64,000 nt of DNA from Sulfobacillus thermosulfidooxidans (GCF_001280565.1 NZ_LGRO01000001.1:1-64000); one strand, 5' to 3'. Counted from the first letter of the stretch, positions 47,340-55,518 are shown. Program-made: numbers and translations. Notes: generated from the sequence alone by a model not told the origin.

Positions 47340-47440
47340 TCGGATCATGAAGCCAAAGCCAAACGCCTGCAAAGGTTTTTGGAATTGCGGTGGAGTTTAG
47401 ATCCAAGCCTCGTCCTTTAGGGCGAGGTAATTGACTGCGT
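47340..47440 (+). mobile_element. Orphan right end of an IS200/IS605-type element
   Basis: CCTCGTCCTTTAGGGCGAGG (about 47409-47430) followed by TAATTGAC is the subterminal hairpin and end seen downstream of tnpB genes in this superfamily. Just before it the frame from about 47345 reads RLQRFLELRWSLDPSLVL and stops inside the hairpin, like a tnpB tail. No transposase or longer tnpB is present upstream, so only the right end is left, probably after a deletion that runs up to the glmS terminator. Confidence 0.55.
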
Positions 47441-47712
47441 GTTTATCCTCGTGGAAAGATGACACCACGAAATGCTTAGGAAGAGTCTTGTCGCCTTGAA
47501 ATTTTGTACGATATACTAATCATATTGCAATGGAGTTCTGCGTTCTTTTGGTTGTGGCCAAAAGAAAAACTGTCCCCAGGACTAATGACTCCTACCCATA
47601 CGGATTATATCCTTTGCTTGGGATGATCCATGAACGGGTGGGGGTCATATGTTTTGCGCCGTACATGCCAGGGAAAGCCTTGTAGAAAGGGTTGTGGTTA
47701 GGAGGACAAGAA
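47441..47712. other. Intergenic stretch after the element remnant
   Basis: No gene is seen. A small inverted repeat (TCGTGG and CCACGA, about 47453-47474) is present. AGGAGG at 47700-47705 belongs to the following gene. Confidence 0.4.
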
Positions 47713-48030
47713 ATGAAAATGCGTCGTTCGGATTTAGGGCATGTTAAATCCTCTTCGAGGAATATGGCATCCAACCTGTGGTGGGTTATTCTGTTTATTC
47801 CTTTATTAGCTAATGGGGCTCTGGCTTTTATCATTATGCGCCGCTATTCAGATCTGGCTAGGGGGAATGATTGGGTCAGCTGGGCAGCTTTGTTATTTTT
47901 CGGCATGATCCCTTTAGGGACAATGTTTATGATTCACGGTTCTTTTTCTTCAGTGAAACGTTGGTGGCGACGGCGCAACTTGCGTGTCGTGAGCCCTCCC
48001 AAGAAGAATGGACCTGAATCAACAATATAA
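47713..48030 (+). CDS. Small two-helix membrane protein, unknown function
   Basis: A 105-residue protein. A basic N-terminus is followed by two hydrophobic helices (about 22-42 and 55-77) with a short charged loop (RRYSDLARGND) and a strongly basic tail (KRWWRRRNLR). The ATG at 47713 follows AGGAGG by 7 bases. Not recognised as a named family. It precedes another small membrane protein by 123 bases on the same strand and may be expressed with it. Confidence 0.6.
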   Translation: MKMRRSDLGHVKSSSRNMASNLWWVILFIPLLANGALAFIIMRRYSDLARGNDWVSWAALLFFGMIPLGTMFMIHGSFSSVKRWWRRRNLRVVSPPKKNGPESTI

Positions 48031-48153
48031 AACGCCTGATCGCAAGATGGCCTGCAGAAAAGATTCGGAGGGACAAATGGGGAACAATCATTAGTTCTTG
48101 TTGAGGGGTTTGTATCATATGACATAGAAAATCCTACAGAAGAAAGGCGGAGA

Positions 48154-48507
48154 ATGTCTATTTTTCGAACCCATTCCCTGGAACTTTCCATGCTGTCAGC
48201 AGTCATCAGTACGGTATTGTTCTCGTGGTGGACAGCGAATTGGATGATTACATTTGTGCTTTTGGCACTAGGAACCGCCATATTATTAGCTGTTATGTCC
48301 TTAGTCCAAGGTCGGTTTGATCTCATGACGGCTATGATCGGGGCGACCGCTGGCGGTATGGTTGGCTCATTTGTCGTTATGGCAATTACGGTCACATGGA
48401 TTCATGCTATGCATTCTCATCATGGAATGATGATTATGGATGACACCATGGCTCAAATGGTCGGAGCGACTTTGGCCGGATGGTTACAACCCGTTAACAA
48501 GCAATAA
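48154..48507 (+). CDS. Small membrane protein with a His/Met-rich segment
   Basis: A 117-residue protein with three hydrophobic helices (about 10-27, 30-50, 58-83) and then HAMHSHHGMMIMDDTMAQM, a run with four histidines and six methionines, where a soft-metal ion such as copper could bind. AAAGGCGGAG precedes the ATG. Glycine-rich helix packing (GATAGGMVGS) recalls small transporters. Not recognised as a named family; metal handling is inference. Confidence 0.6.
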   Translation: MSIFRTHSLELSMLSAVISTVLFSWWTANWMITFVLLALGTAILLAVMSLVQGRFDLMTAMIGATAGGMVGSFVVMAITVTWIHAMHSHHGMMIMDDTMAQMVGATLAGWLQPVNKQ

Positions 48508-48508
48508 T

Positions 48509-48530
48509 CCGGACGCCTTGAGGCGTCCGG
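48509..48530. terminator. Strong hairpin between convergent genes
   Basis: CCGGACGCC (48509-48517) and GGCGTCCGG (48522-48530) form a perfect 9-base stem with a 4-base loop, immediately after the stop at 48507 and 9 bases before the end of the convergent minus-strand gene. There is no T-run on either side, so it may act as a weak terminator or as a barrier between the two transcripts. Confidence 0.6.
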
Positions 48531-48539
48531 ACAGGGAAC

Positions 48540-49148
48540 TTAACTACGAACCGAGGCTTGATCGGAATTTTTACCCCACCACTTTTGCCACCATGATTTG
48601 GATTGGGCTTGAGTTTGTTGTGATTTTTGAAGCATGTCCCGCATCTGAGAAACAATAAATTGATCGCGTTCCCTTGCCAATCGCGCATTCTGCATATCTT
48701 GTGTGTCCATATGAGATTTCAGTTTTTCAAAGGCTTCTGCCACCACGGCAACATTTTCTTCATATTTACGGTCTAAATCATCTTTGATCTGTTCTAATGA
48801 CAGCCGCATGGCCTGGATTTCTTCTGATTGTTGATAAAGAACTTGTACCATAGCTTGAGCAACTTGTTGCGGTGTGCCTGCTGTGACTTGAGCCAGTTCC
48901 GTTTCCGTGGTTTCGACATTTCTGGGATAGAGTCTGCCCAATGTCTCTTCGACCATCGTGGCCGTTTGTCCATTGCGTAGGCCATCAGCAATGGTATGAA
49001 AAATTTCCACAGCTTCTTCAGGATACCGGCGTTGGCGACCTTTGCCAATGACGGGGACAAACTCACTGAACCGGTCACGGTAATAACGGACCGTGCTCTC
49101 AGGCAAATCGAGTCGTGAAGCAATTTCGGCAATCGTCACTGTATTCAT
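48540..49148 (-). CDS. MerR-like HTH regulator with coiled coil
   Basis: A 202-residue DNA-binding protein. The N-terminal winged helix-turn-helix (TIAEIASRLDLPESTVRYYRDRF, about 4-26, and GRQRRYPEEA as the wing) is MerR-type; the rest is a long coiled coil (about 85-180) ending in a Trp-rich tail (SWWQKWWGK). No metal or drug-binding pocket is evident. This layout recalls RacA-like or BldC-like proteins that bind direct repeats. ATG at 49148 has AAGGAGG 6 bases upstream; three TGG-(T/C)A direct repeats lie just beyond. Divergent from the XRE-cupin gene. Confidence 0.78.
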   Translation of the reverse strand: MNTVTIAEIASRLDLPESTVRYYRDRFSEFVPVIGKGRQRRYPEEAVEIFHTIADGLRNGQTATMVEETLGRLYPRNVETTETELAQVTAGTPQQVAQAMVQVLYQQSEEIQAMRLSLEQIKDDLDRKYEENVAVVAEAFEKLKSHMDTQDMQNARLARERDQFIVSQMRDMLQKSQQTQAQSKSWWQKWWGKNSDQASVRS

Positions 49149-49284
49149 TTTATCCTCCTTACATGTAGTGCCAGTAATACCAGTAAATACCATTTTTTAG
49201 GGAAACGCAATAGGTTGTTGCGGAAAAACCGCAAAATCTCTTTAGTGTCTAATATAATGAACATGAGTATGATATAATGACCTC
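49149..49284. promoter_or_regulatory. Compact divergent control region
   Basis: Between two regulator genes. On the minus strand TGGTATTTAC, TGGTATTAC and TGGCACTACA (49192 down to 49164) are three direct repeats just upstream of the MerR-like gene. TTGCGGAAAAACCGCAA (49218-49234) is a perfect inverted repeat with a 5-base centre, ending at about the -35 position of TATAAT at 49253-49258. A second TATAAT at 49273-49278 ends 6 bases before the ATG at 49285, in a longer repeat of ATATAATGA. The second would produce a leaderless mRNA. Confidence 0.6.
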
Positions 49285-50610
49285 ATGAAACACAACTCAT
49301 TGCACTCGATCGTCGCAACCAATTTGCGTAAATGGCGACAGACGCGGGGCCTAAGTGTTAACGAACTGGCCAAAAAGGCTAACATCGCCAAAGGAACTTT
49401 ATCGCAGTTAGAACGCGGCTTGGCCAATCCGACTTTGGATACATTGTGGACTTTGTCTCAAGCATTAGGTGTATCGTTTGGGACGCTGATCACACCCGAT
49501 ACCGCGTCTTTTGGGGAAACGTTTGAGGTGGATGACCAGTTTGGGCAAACCTCTTTACTGGCGCGTGATCATGCGGATTTCGGCGTTGTCGAAACGTACC
49601 GAATGAATCTGCGTGCTCGTACCAGACGTGAAGCCAAAGCACATCCTCCCGGCGTATTTGAAGTTGTCACCGGAATTCGCGGGGACTGTCAGGTCGGTCC
49701 GCTAGATTCATTGCGGTTTGTTCATGCGGGCGATGTGCTCACTTTTTTTGCAGATCGTCCCCATGTTTATGAAACGGGTGAGGAGGGATGTGAAATCATG
49801 GTCGTGATTTTTTATCCGGAATTACCCCATAATATTTCATTAAAAGAGAAATATTTATCGTGGCCACTCGCATGGTCTATAAGTCACAATCAATTTCTGG
49901 AACACGTGTATACCGGATTACTGCCCGTTGCGATGGCGGATGAAGTGTTTAAGGCCAATTCTCAATCGTCCACTCACCGTACATTTCTCATAGAAATTGA
50001 TGAAACCGCCTTTTACCGTTTTGCCATTTTGCCCATGGGACGCCCAATGGCTGATATGGAAGATTCCACCCGTGAATATCTCATCCGCTCATTTGAAGGG
50101 GAGGGGCTCATTATTGATTCAGATGAGACGCTAAAGGATTTTGAGAAAAACCGCACAAATCCACAATGGGCATGGCTCTATTTTCGTGACCAGCTGTGGA
50201 CCCCGGAGCTCTTTGACATGATCACAGACAGGTTATTGCCGGGTGGACGGCTCATGGTGTCCACCCCTGTGCTGGATCCTTTTTCGGATTTGGCGAGTTA
50301 TCAACGTAGCTACCTTTTATATCACTGCATGAATCAATTAAGTGAGTGGCCTCAGCAGATCATCCCTAAAAATCACGCTCTCACGAAGACTTTAAAAATA
50401 TTTCAATACTCATGGGAGTGGGAGGGGGATCATCTTGCAAATGACAGCCCCCAAACAATTTTAGATAACTGGTTAGATGCCAAATCGCTGATGGACCGGA
50501 TTGTGAGTCATGGTTTTCGGATTCTTCACCATTACCGGGTGGCGGGATTTTGGTCTTCATCTGAATGGAGCAGTGGTCGACACATTTTTGTGTTTGGCAA
50601 AGGCACCTAG
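49285..50610 (+). CDS. XRE-cupin regulator with methyltransferase-like tail
   Basis: A 441-residue protein, more than twice the usual size for this family. An XRE helix-turn-helix (about 9-66; RKWRQTRGLSVNELAKKANI, TLSQLERGLANPT) and a cupin domain (about 85-172; HPPGVFEVVTGIRG, HAGDVLTFFADRPHVYE) form a normal effector-binding regulator. Residues about 175-441 are added: MITDRLLPGGRLMVSTPV and the final GFRILHHYRVAGFW look like the last strands of a class I methyltransferase, but no SAM-binding glycine loop is seen. No ribosome binding site precedes the ATG at 49285, in keeping with leaderless translation. azlC follows after 36 bases, so it probably regulates branched-chain amino acid export. 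Confidence 0.8.
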   Translation: MKHNSLHSIVATNLRKWRQTRGLSVNELAKKANIAKGTLSQLERGLANPTLDTLWTLSQALGVSFGTLITPDTASFGETFEVDDQFGQTSLLARDHADFGVVETYRMNLRARTRREAKAHPPGVFEVVTGIRGDCQVGPLDSLRFVHAGDVLTFFADRPHVYETGEEGCEIMVVIFYPELPHNISLKEKYLSWPLAWSISHNQFLEHVYTGLLPVAMADEVFKANSQSSTHRTFLIEIDETAFYRFAILPMGRPMADMEDSTREYLIRSFEGEGLIIDSDETLKDFEKNRTNPQWAWLYFRDQLWTPELFDMITDRLLPGGRLMVSTPVLDPFSDLASYQRSYLLYHCMNQLSEWPQQIIPKNHALTKTLKIFQYSWEWEGDHLANDSPQTILDNWLDAKSLMDRIVSHGFRILHHYRVAGFWSSSEWSSGRHIFVFGKGT

Positions 50611-50646
50611 CAAATTGTGTAAAAAGTTTCGGGAAGGATAAGGGAG

Positions 50647-51387
50647 ATGCACTCTAAAACACATCGTGTGCTCACGGCATTACAAGAAGGATTCCCCATT
50701 TACCTTGGATATTTGCCTCCTTCTATGGCCTTTGGCATGACAGCACAACAATATCACTGGCTGCCATGGCAAATCTTGGCCACATCAGCCATCCTTTATG
50801 CGGGCACTTCCCAATTTGTGTTATTATCCTTGATTTCGATGCACGCATCTCTATGGTCAAGCGCTATGACGGTTTGGTTGATCAATCTCCGTCATGTGAC
50901 TTATGGACCGGCACTCACCTTGGCTTCGAAGAGAAAACGATCAGTCAAAGAGATCTTACTCATCGGGTGGGGATTGACAGACGAAGTGTTTGCGACAATT
51001 TGTCGGCCCTTTTATTGCGAAGATGATCAAAAATCAGCCACATTCTACCTGTTGACCATTGCACTCATTGCCTATGGGGGATGGTTGAGTGGAACTATCA
51101 TGGGAGTCTTTTTCGGTCAAGCGGTGCTCAGAGAGATTCCCCATGCGTCCTTGGCTTTGAATTTTGCATTACCTGCATTGTTCATATTCATTCTCACGAC
51201 ATCCTTATTCCATCATAGGCGATGGCACCTTGGCTCCTTACGCGTCCTAGGAATGGCTTTAGGGTTTTATGTAATAGCCAAATCGCTGAATTGGGGCATG
51301 ACAAGTGTTTTGGTTGCGGCTATTTTGGCCTCGACCATTGAAGTGCTTTGGCAAGAACATGGACAGATGTGGCATGAAGCAGGGTGA
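50647..51387 (+). CDS. azlC: AzlC family branched-chain amino acid exporter, large subunit
   Basis: A 246-residue membrane protein with seven or eight helices. GFPIYLGYLPPSMAFGM, YAGTSQFVLLSL, LINLRHVTYGP and GWGLTDEVFAT are the family landmarks. With AzlD it exports branched-chain amino acids or their analogues. AAGGGAG precedes the ATG. It overlaps azlD by 4 bases and follows a regulator of the XRE-cupin type, the common arrangement. Confidence 0.9.
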   Translation: MHSKTHRVLTALQEGFPIYLGYLPPSMAFGMTAQQYHWLPWQILATSAILYAGTSQFVLLSLISMHASLWSSAMTVWLINLRHVTYGPALTLASKRKRSVKEILLIGWGLTDEVFATICRPFYCEDDQKSATFYLLTIALIAYGGWLSGTIMGVFFGQAVLREIPHASLALNFALPALFIFILTTSLFHHRRWHLGSLRVLGMALGFYVIAKSLNWGMTSVLVAAILASTIEVLWQEHGQMWHEAG

Positions 51388-51725
51388 TGAGTATGGTTAG
51401 GCAATGGATGGAGATATTAGTCTTAGCAGCATGGGGAACGTGGATGGAACGAGTCGTCCCGTGGATTTTAATGATCAAAGTCGGATCCCGTTTGGAAAAG
51501 TATTCCCGGTACTCTAAGAGCTGGGTATCCAACTTTGTTCCCGCCGTTGTGATGGCTTTATGGGTGCAATCCTTTTATGGCTATCATCTGCTGCGACATC
51601 TTCAATGGCTTCATATTGCCGTAGCCAGCGTGCTCACTATTATTGTTGCGTGGTGGTCTCACTCGTTAGCCGCCAGTGTGATGAGCGGGATATTTTTTTA
51701 TTGGTTAAGTTCTTTTATTCGTTAG
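51384..51725 (+). CDS. azlD: AzlD family exporter small subunit
   Basis: A 113-residue membrane protein with four helices; GTWMERVVPWILMIK near the N-terminus and the final AASVMSGIFFYWL are typical of AzlD. It completes the two-part exporter with AzlC. The start is GTG 51384, or ATG 51387 or 51393; all lie within the azlC stop region. Confidence 0.85.
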   Translation: MMSMVRQWMEILVLAAWGTWMERVVPWILMIKVGSRLEKYSRYSKSWVSNFVPAVVMALWVQSFYGYHLLRHLQWLHIAVASVLTIIVAWWSHSLAASVMSGIFFYWLSSFIR

Positions 51726-51779
51726 TTTCAGGCAATCGCACGTTCTTAAAAAAAATTTTATTTGTCGCAATAAGCTGGA

Positions 51780-51833
51780 TTGACGCGCATTCTTTTTGGT
51801 GTCACAATTTTCATGCGGTTCATGACCGCATGA
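51780..51833 (+). promoter_or_regulatory. Promoter with a perfect leader inverted repeat
   Basis: TTGACG (51780-51785) and CACAAT (51803-51808) are 17 bases apart. TCATGCGGT (51811-51819) and ACCGCATGA (51825-51833) form a perfect 9-base inverted repeat with a 5-base loop that would be the first thing transcribed. The repeat is immediately followed by the ribosome binding site GGGAGGT (51834-51840) of the DUF3311 gene. It can be an operator over the start site or an mRNA hairpin controlling translation. Confidence 0.6.
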
Positions 51834-51847
51834 GGGAGGTGGTGACA

Positions 51848-52039
51848 ATGCAAAAACAGACAAAGAGCGGATGGTATTGGTTATTCCTGATACCGTTTAT
51901 TGGAACCTTGTGGCCGCCTTTTTACGCTTCGTATCGACCAACCCTAGCGGGTTTCCCGTTTATGTACTGGTATCTGATTTTATGGATTTTCCTTGTCGCG
52001 CTTTTAAGCGGCATTGTTTATCTCATTGATAATCGCTAG
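51848..52039 (+). CDS. DUF3311 small membrane partner of a symporter
   Basis: A 63-residue protein with two helices (WYWLFLIPFIGTLWPP, then MYWYLILWIFLVALLSGIVYLI), matching the DUF3311 family usually encoded just before a monocarboxylate-type sodium-solute symporter. GGGAGGTGG precedes the ATG by 7 bases. The symporter gene starts 18 bases after its stop. It is probably an accessory subunit; its exact role is not known. Confidence 0.8.
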   Translation: MQKQTKSGWYWLFLIPFIGTLWPPFYASYRPTLAGFPFMYWYLILWIFLVALLSGIVYLIDNR

Positions 52040-52057
52040 TTGACACCAGGAAAAGGG

Positions 52058-53599
52058 GTGATTCCTATTTATTGGTCAGCATTTATTGTCTTTCTTATTC
52101 TCTTTGCCATGGTGACAGTGTTGGGCTTTTCCGCATCGCGCTGGCACCGGGGTGACCTGGATCTTATTGAAGAATGGGGATTGGCCGGTCGCCGCTTTGG
52201 CACATTCGTAACCTGGTTCTTACTCGGAGGAGATTTATACACGGCTTATACCTTTATTGCTGTGCCGGCTCTTGTGTATGGTGCAGGGGCTTTTGCATTT
52301 TTTGCTGTGCCGTATACGATCGTCGTTTTTCCTATTATGTACATTGTGATGCCTCGTTTATGGCGGGTATCTAAACAGCGGAATTATGTGACCGCTGCTG
52401 ATTTTGTGCGGGGGCGGTTCAATAGTCCGTTACTGGCCTTAGCGGTGGCTATTACCGGAATTTTAGCGACCATGCCGTACATTGCCTTGCAACTCACAGG
52501 TATTCAAGCAGTCTTGGCTGCCATGGGTTTATCAGGGCATGGATTCTTAAAAGATTTGCCTTTAGTGATTGCTTTTCTGATTTTAGCGGCCTACACCTAC
52601 ACTAGTGGGCTGAGAGCACCGGCTCTTACCGCCATCTTAAAAGATATTTTGATCTACGTGACCGTTATCGTCGCATGTATTGCTATTCCCATCCACTTAG
52701 GCGGATATGGACACATCTTCCAGGTTGCCGCGGCCAAACTCCCGGCAACAAAAGGATCGGTTATTCTCGCGCCTAAACTGTTCACAGCTTTTTCGACCTT
52801 GGCTTTAGGTTCAGCGTTTGCGTTGTTGCTCTATCCGCATGCTGTGACAGGAACCTTGGGGGCAAAAAGTGGGAAAACCATTCAACGCAATGCGGCATTA
52901 TTGCCACTGTACTCCTTAGCACTGACCTTTATCGCGATTTTGGGATATATGGCCATTGCCGCCGGGATTCACACCAAAGATACAAGCCTTGTGGTCCCAT
53001 TGCTCTTTTTAAAGACCTTGCCGACATGGTTTGCCGGCTTCGCCTTTGGAGCGATTGCCATCGGCGCTTTGGTACCTGCAGCGATTATGGCCATTGCCGC
53101 GGCGAACTTGTTTACCCGCAATATCTACCGGGAATACTTTGCTTCGGACAACGGCCCTAACCGTGAAGCCCAGATAGCGAAAATCGTCGGATTAATCGTG
53201 ATTTTAGGGGCCTTATTCTTTATTGTCGCGATTCCGTTGCAATATTCCATCTATTTCCAGACTTTAGGAGGAATTTGGATTTTGCAGACGGTTCCCACGA
53301 TTATATTTGGTTTATACACCAGATGGTTCCATCGTTGGGCCTTATTCTTGGGCTGGCTTGTAGGCATGATTATTGGAACGGGCATGGCCGCGGCCGAATC
53401 CTTCAAAACCTCCATTTACCCGTTGCATATCGGTCATAGCGTCTATTTGGCCTATGCGGGTGTCTGGGCTATTATCGTCAATATCGTTATTGTTGTGGTG
53501 TTGAGTATTCTCTTTAACGCCCTCAACATTAGCAATGGAACCGATGATACCCAGGACCAAGACTATGTATCCGAACCCGGAGAAGCGGTTGGTCAATAA
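52058..53599 (+). CDS. Sodium:solute symporter (MctP-like)
   Basis: A protein of about 513 residues with 13 transmembrane helices of the SSS family. WHRGDLDLIEEWGLAGRRFG, the sodium-site region WFLLGGDLYTAYTF and the core AFGAIAIGALVPAAIMAIAAANLFTRNIYREY are conserved features. Pairing with a DUF3311 protein points to a monocarboxylate (acetate, lactate, pyruvate) permease such as MctP; the substrate is inference. GTG at 52058 follows AGGAAAAGG; TTG at 52040 lacks a site. A terminator follows at 53619. Confidence 0.85.
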   Translation: MIPIYWSAFIVFLILFAMVTVLGFSASRWHRGDLDLIEEWGLAGRRFGTFVTWFLLGGDLYTAYTFIAVPALVYGAGAFAFFAVPYTIVVFPIMYIVMPRLWRVSKQRNYVTAADFVRGRFNSPLLALAVAITGILATMPYIALQLTGIQAVLAAMGLSGHGFLKDLPLVIAFLILAAYTYTSGLRAPALTAILKDILIYVTVIVACIAIPIHLGGYGHIFQVAAAKLPATKGSVILAPKLFTAFSTLALGSAFALLLYPHAVTGTLGAKSGKTIQRNAALLPLYSLALTFIAILGYMAIAAGIHTKDTSLVVPLLFLKTLPTWFAGFAFGAIAIGALVPAAIMAIAAANLFTRNIYREYFASDNGPNREAQIAKIVGLIVILGALFFIVAIPLQYSIYFQTLGGIWILQTVPTIIFGLYTRWFHRWALFLGWLVGMIIGTGMAAAESFKTSIYPLHIGHSVYLAYAGVWAIIVNIVIVVVLSILFNALNISNGTDDTQDQDYVSEPGEAVGQ

Positions 53600-53618
53600 G
53601 GTTCAACGACGAAGAAAG

Positions 53619-53644
53619 GCGAGACCTTCTGGTCTCGCTTTTTT
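53619..53644. terminator. Bidirectional intrinsic terminator
   Basis: GCGAGACC (53619-53626) and GGTCTCGC (53631-53638) pair perfectly with a TTCT loop and are followed by six T residues. The left side is GAAGAAAG, giving a U-rich tail in the other direction too. It lies between the symporter and the convergent P450 pseudogene. Confidence 0.88.
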
Positions 53645-53677
53645 CATGGCATTACATGGATGTATGCCGTTTTTGCC

Positions 53678-54198
53678 TTACTGGCTTCCTTTAACAATCA
53701 GGGGCAACGACTTTAAACCGCGTAAGAGGACATTGGGATTAAAAATCGGGTCGCCATGCAGTTCCAGGGAATAACGAAATAGTTCAGAAAACGCGATGGT
53801 CGCTTCCATCTTGGCCAAGGTCGCGCCTAAGCACATATGAACGCCACGACCAAAAGCCAGGTGCATATTGGGATGACGGTGAATGTCAAACATATCCGGA
53901 TTGGGAAAAATCTCCGGATCCCGATTAGCTTGCGCCAGAACCACGGTTACGGACGCGCCTTTCGGAATGATTTGATCTCCTATAGGGACGTCTTGTTGAG
54001 CCATACGCCCATCCAATTGGACTGGGGACTCAAAACGCAAGCATTCTTCCACGGCATTTGCCCACAATGCGGGTTTAAGACGGAGTTCATTCAGCGCTGA
54101 GGGTGTCATGAGCAAGCGATAGGTGCCAAGACTAATGAGGTTGGTTGTGGTTTCATGTCCAGCGACTAACAATAATAAGGACATCGTTAAAAGTTCTG
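53678..54198 (-). pseudogene. Cytochrome P450, C-terminal part
   Basis: About 174 codons reading from ELLTMSLLLL to the stop at 53678. It contains the oxygen-activating I-helix VAGHETT, the ExxR pair in VEECLRFE, the PERF-like NPDMFDIHR and the haem-binding loop AFGRGVHMCLGA with the axial Cys. Its upstream part is cut off at 54198/54199 by the IS607-type element. It cannot be expressed as a working P450. The remaining pieces are at 56179-56226 and 58032-58500. Confidence 0.93.
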
Positions 54199-55518
54199 CT
54201 ATAAAATCGGTGCGCCATTGTGCGCATCGATTTCTTCCTGCCCCGAAGCCGTTGGCAAGCCAACAGATCTCGCTTCGTTTCTGACAGGCGTGACTTTCCC
54301 GCCGATGCCGGGGTCTTCCGGCACCGTCGATAGGGTTGCCCCCATCGTCGCCACAGGTAGGGCGGTTTCGGTCGCCAGCCGTTTGAGATTGCGCGCCGCA
54401 TTCACATCCCGGTCATGAGTGATGCCGCACGATGGACAGGTCCACCTGCGATCTGTTAAGGTGAGGTCCTGCTTGACAGAGCCACAGCCGGGGGTCGCGC
54501 AGAGTTTGCTACTGGGAAACCAGCGGTCCGCTTCCACTAATCGGGTGCCATACCGTTGGGCTTTGCACTGGAGCAGGGAGAAGAAGCGTCCGAATCCCTG
54601 ATCTGCTATGGCCCGGGCCAAATGACGATTCGCCATCATCCTGCGCACCGACAACGTCTCGATCCCCATCGCTTGGTTTTCGCGACAAAGCCGAGTCGAT
54701 GTCTTGTGCAAGAAATCGTTCCGAAGATTGGCGACCCGCAGATGGGTGCGGGCCATAGAGTTTTTGGCCTTGTCCCAGTTCCGGCTACGCGGCAACCGCG
54801 TGCCTTTCGGCAGGGGTTCGTGCGGGGCTAAGCCGATCTGGACTTTGGCGGCCTGCATTTTTCGGGTAATGCTCCGTTGCCGCATTTTCAGGCGGCGTAA
54901 AGCGCGGCGATGAGCTTGGGGTCCGCCAATCTTTTCTCCCGTAGACAGCGTGGCAAACGTCTTGATGCCGACATCCACGCCTTCCACCCCATGACCCGTG
55001 CGCGTCCGATAATAGATGGCATCCGGCACGGATACGTGAATGGCCAAAAACCATTCATCGGCTTCCCGAAGCACTCGAGCGCCCAAGATTTTGCCGGGGA
55101 ATCGGAGGGTTTCCCGCAAGCGGATCCAGCCGATTTTCGGCAGTTTCACCCGACGTTTTGCGATCTGAAACTTATCGTTTGCCACGTAGAAACTGTCAGG
55201 GGTTTTCCCCTTTTTCTTAAACACGGGGCGGTCATTTTGCTGCGTAAAGAATCGGTGCCACGCGTCGGCTAAATCGGCAAACGGTTGGGCATGCGCATCC
55301 CGATGGATATCGTGGAGCCAGGGATATTGCTGATACTTCAGCGCATTAAACTGCTTCTTCAAGGCAGAGGCTTTGGGCTTCTGTCCAGCAGCATATTGGC
55401 GATTCCACTCAGCTAGCGCCCAATTCCAGACAAACCGGGCCGTTCCGGACGCTTGCTTAAAGTACCGAATCTGATCCGGCGTCGGATCGAGTCGAATCTT
55501 ATGCGCTAACGTCGGCAT
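54199..55518 (-). CDS. tnpB: TnpB-family RNA-guided nuclease
   Basis: A 439-residue TnpB (OrfB, the ancestor group of Cas12). The N-terminal helix-turn-helix-like region (IRLDPTPDQIRYFKQASG) is complete. The RuvC residues are Asp in GVDVGIKTFATLS, Glu in GIETLSVRRM and Asp in THDRDVNAARN; the zinc ribbon is CATPGCGSVK and WTCPSCG. All three acids are present, so the nuclease looks active. The stop codon TAG is the last three bases of the element. The end of the gene contains a hairpin (TGCGC and GCGCA near 54211-54225) that should be the end of the guide RNA scaffold, so the guide would be the adjoining P450 sequence. ATG at 55518 has AAAGGAGG upstream. Confidence 0.92.
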   Translation of the reverse strand: MPTLAHKIRLDPTPDQIRYFKQASGTARFVWNWALAEWNRQYAAGQKPKASALKKQFNALKYQQYPWLHDIHRDAHAQPFADLADAWHRFFTQQNDRPVFKKKGKTPDSFYVANDKFQIAKRRVKLPKIGWIRLRETLRFPGKILGARVLREADEWFLAIHVSVPDAIYYRTRTGHGVEGVDVGIKTFATLSTGEKIGGPQAHRRALRRLKMRQRSITRKMQAAKVQIGLAPHEPLPKGTRLPRSRNWDKAKNSMARTHLRVANLRNDFLHKTSTRLCRENQAMGIETLSVRRMMANRHLARAIADQGFGRFFSLLQCKAQRYGTRLVEADRWFPSSKLCATPGCGSVKQDLTLTDRRWTCPSCGITHDRDVNAARNLKRLATETALPVATMGATLSTVPEDPGIGGKVTPVRNEARSVGLPTASGQEEIDAHNGAPIL

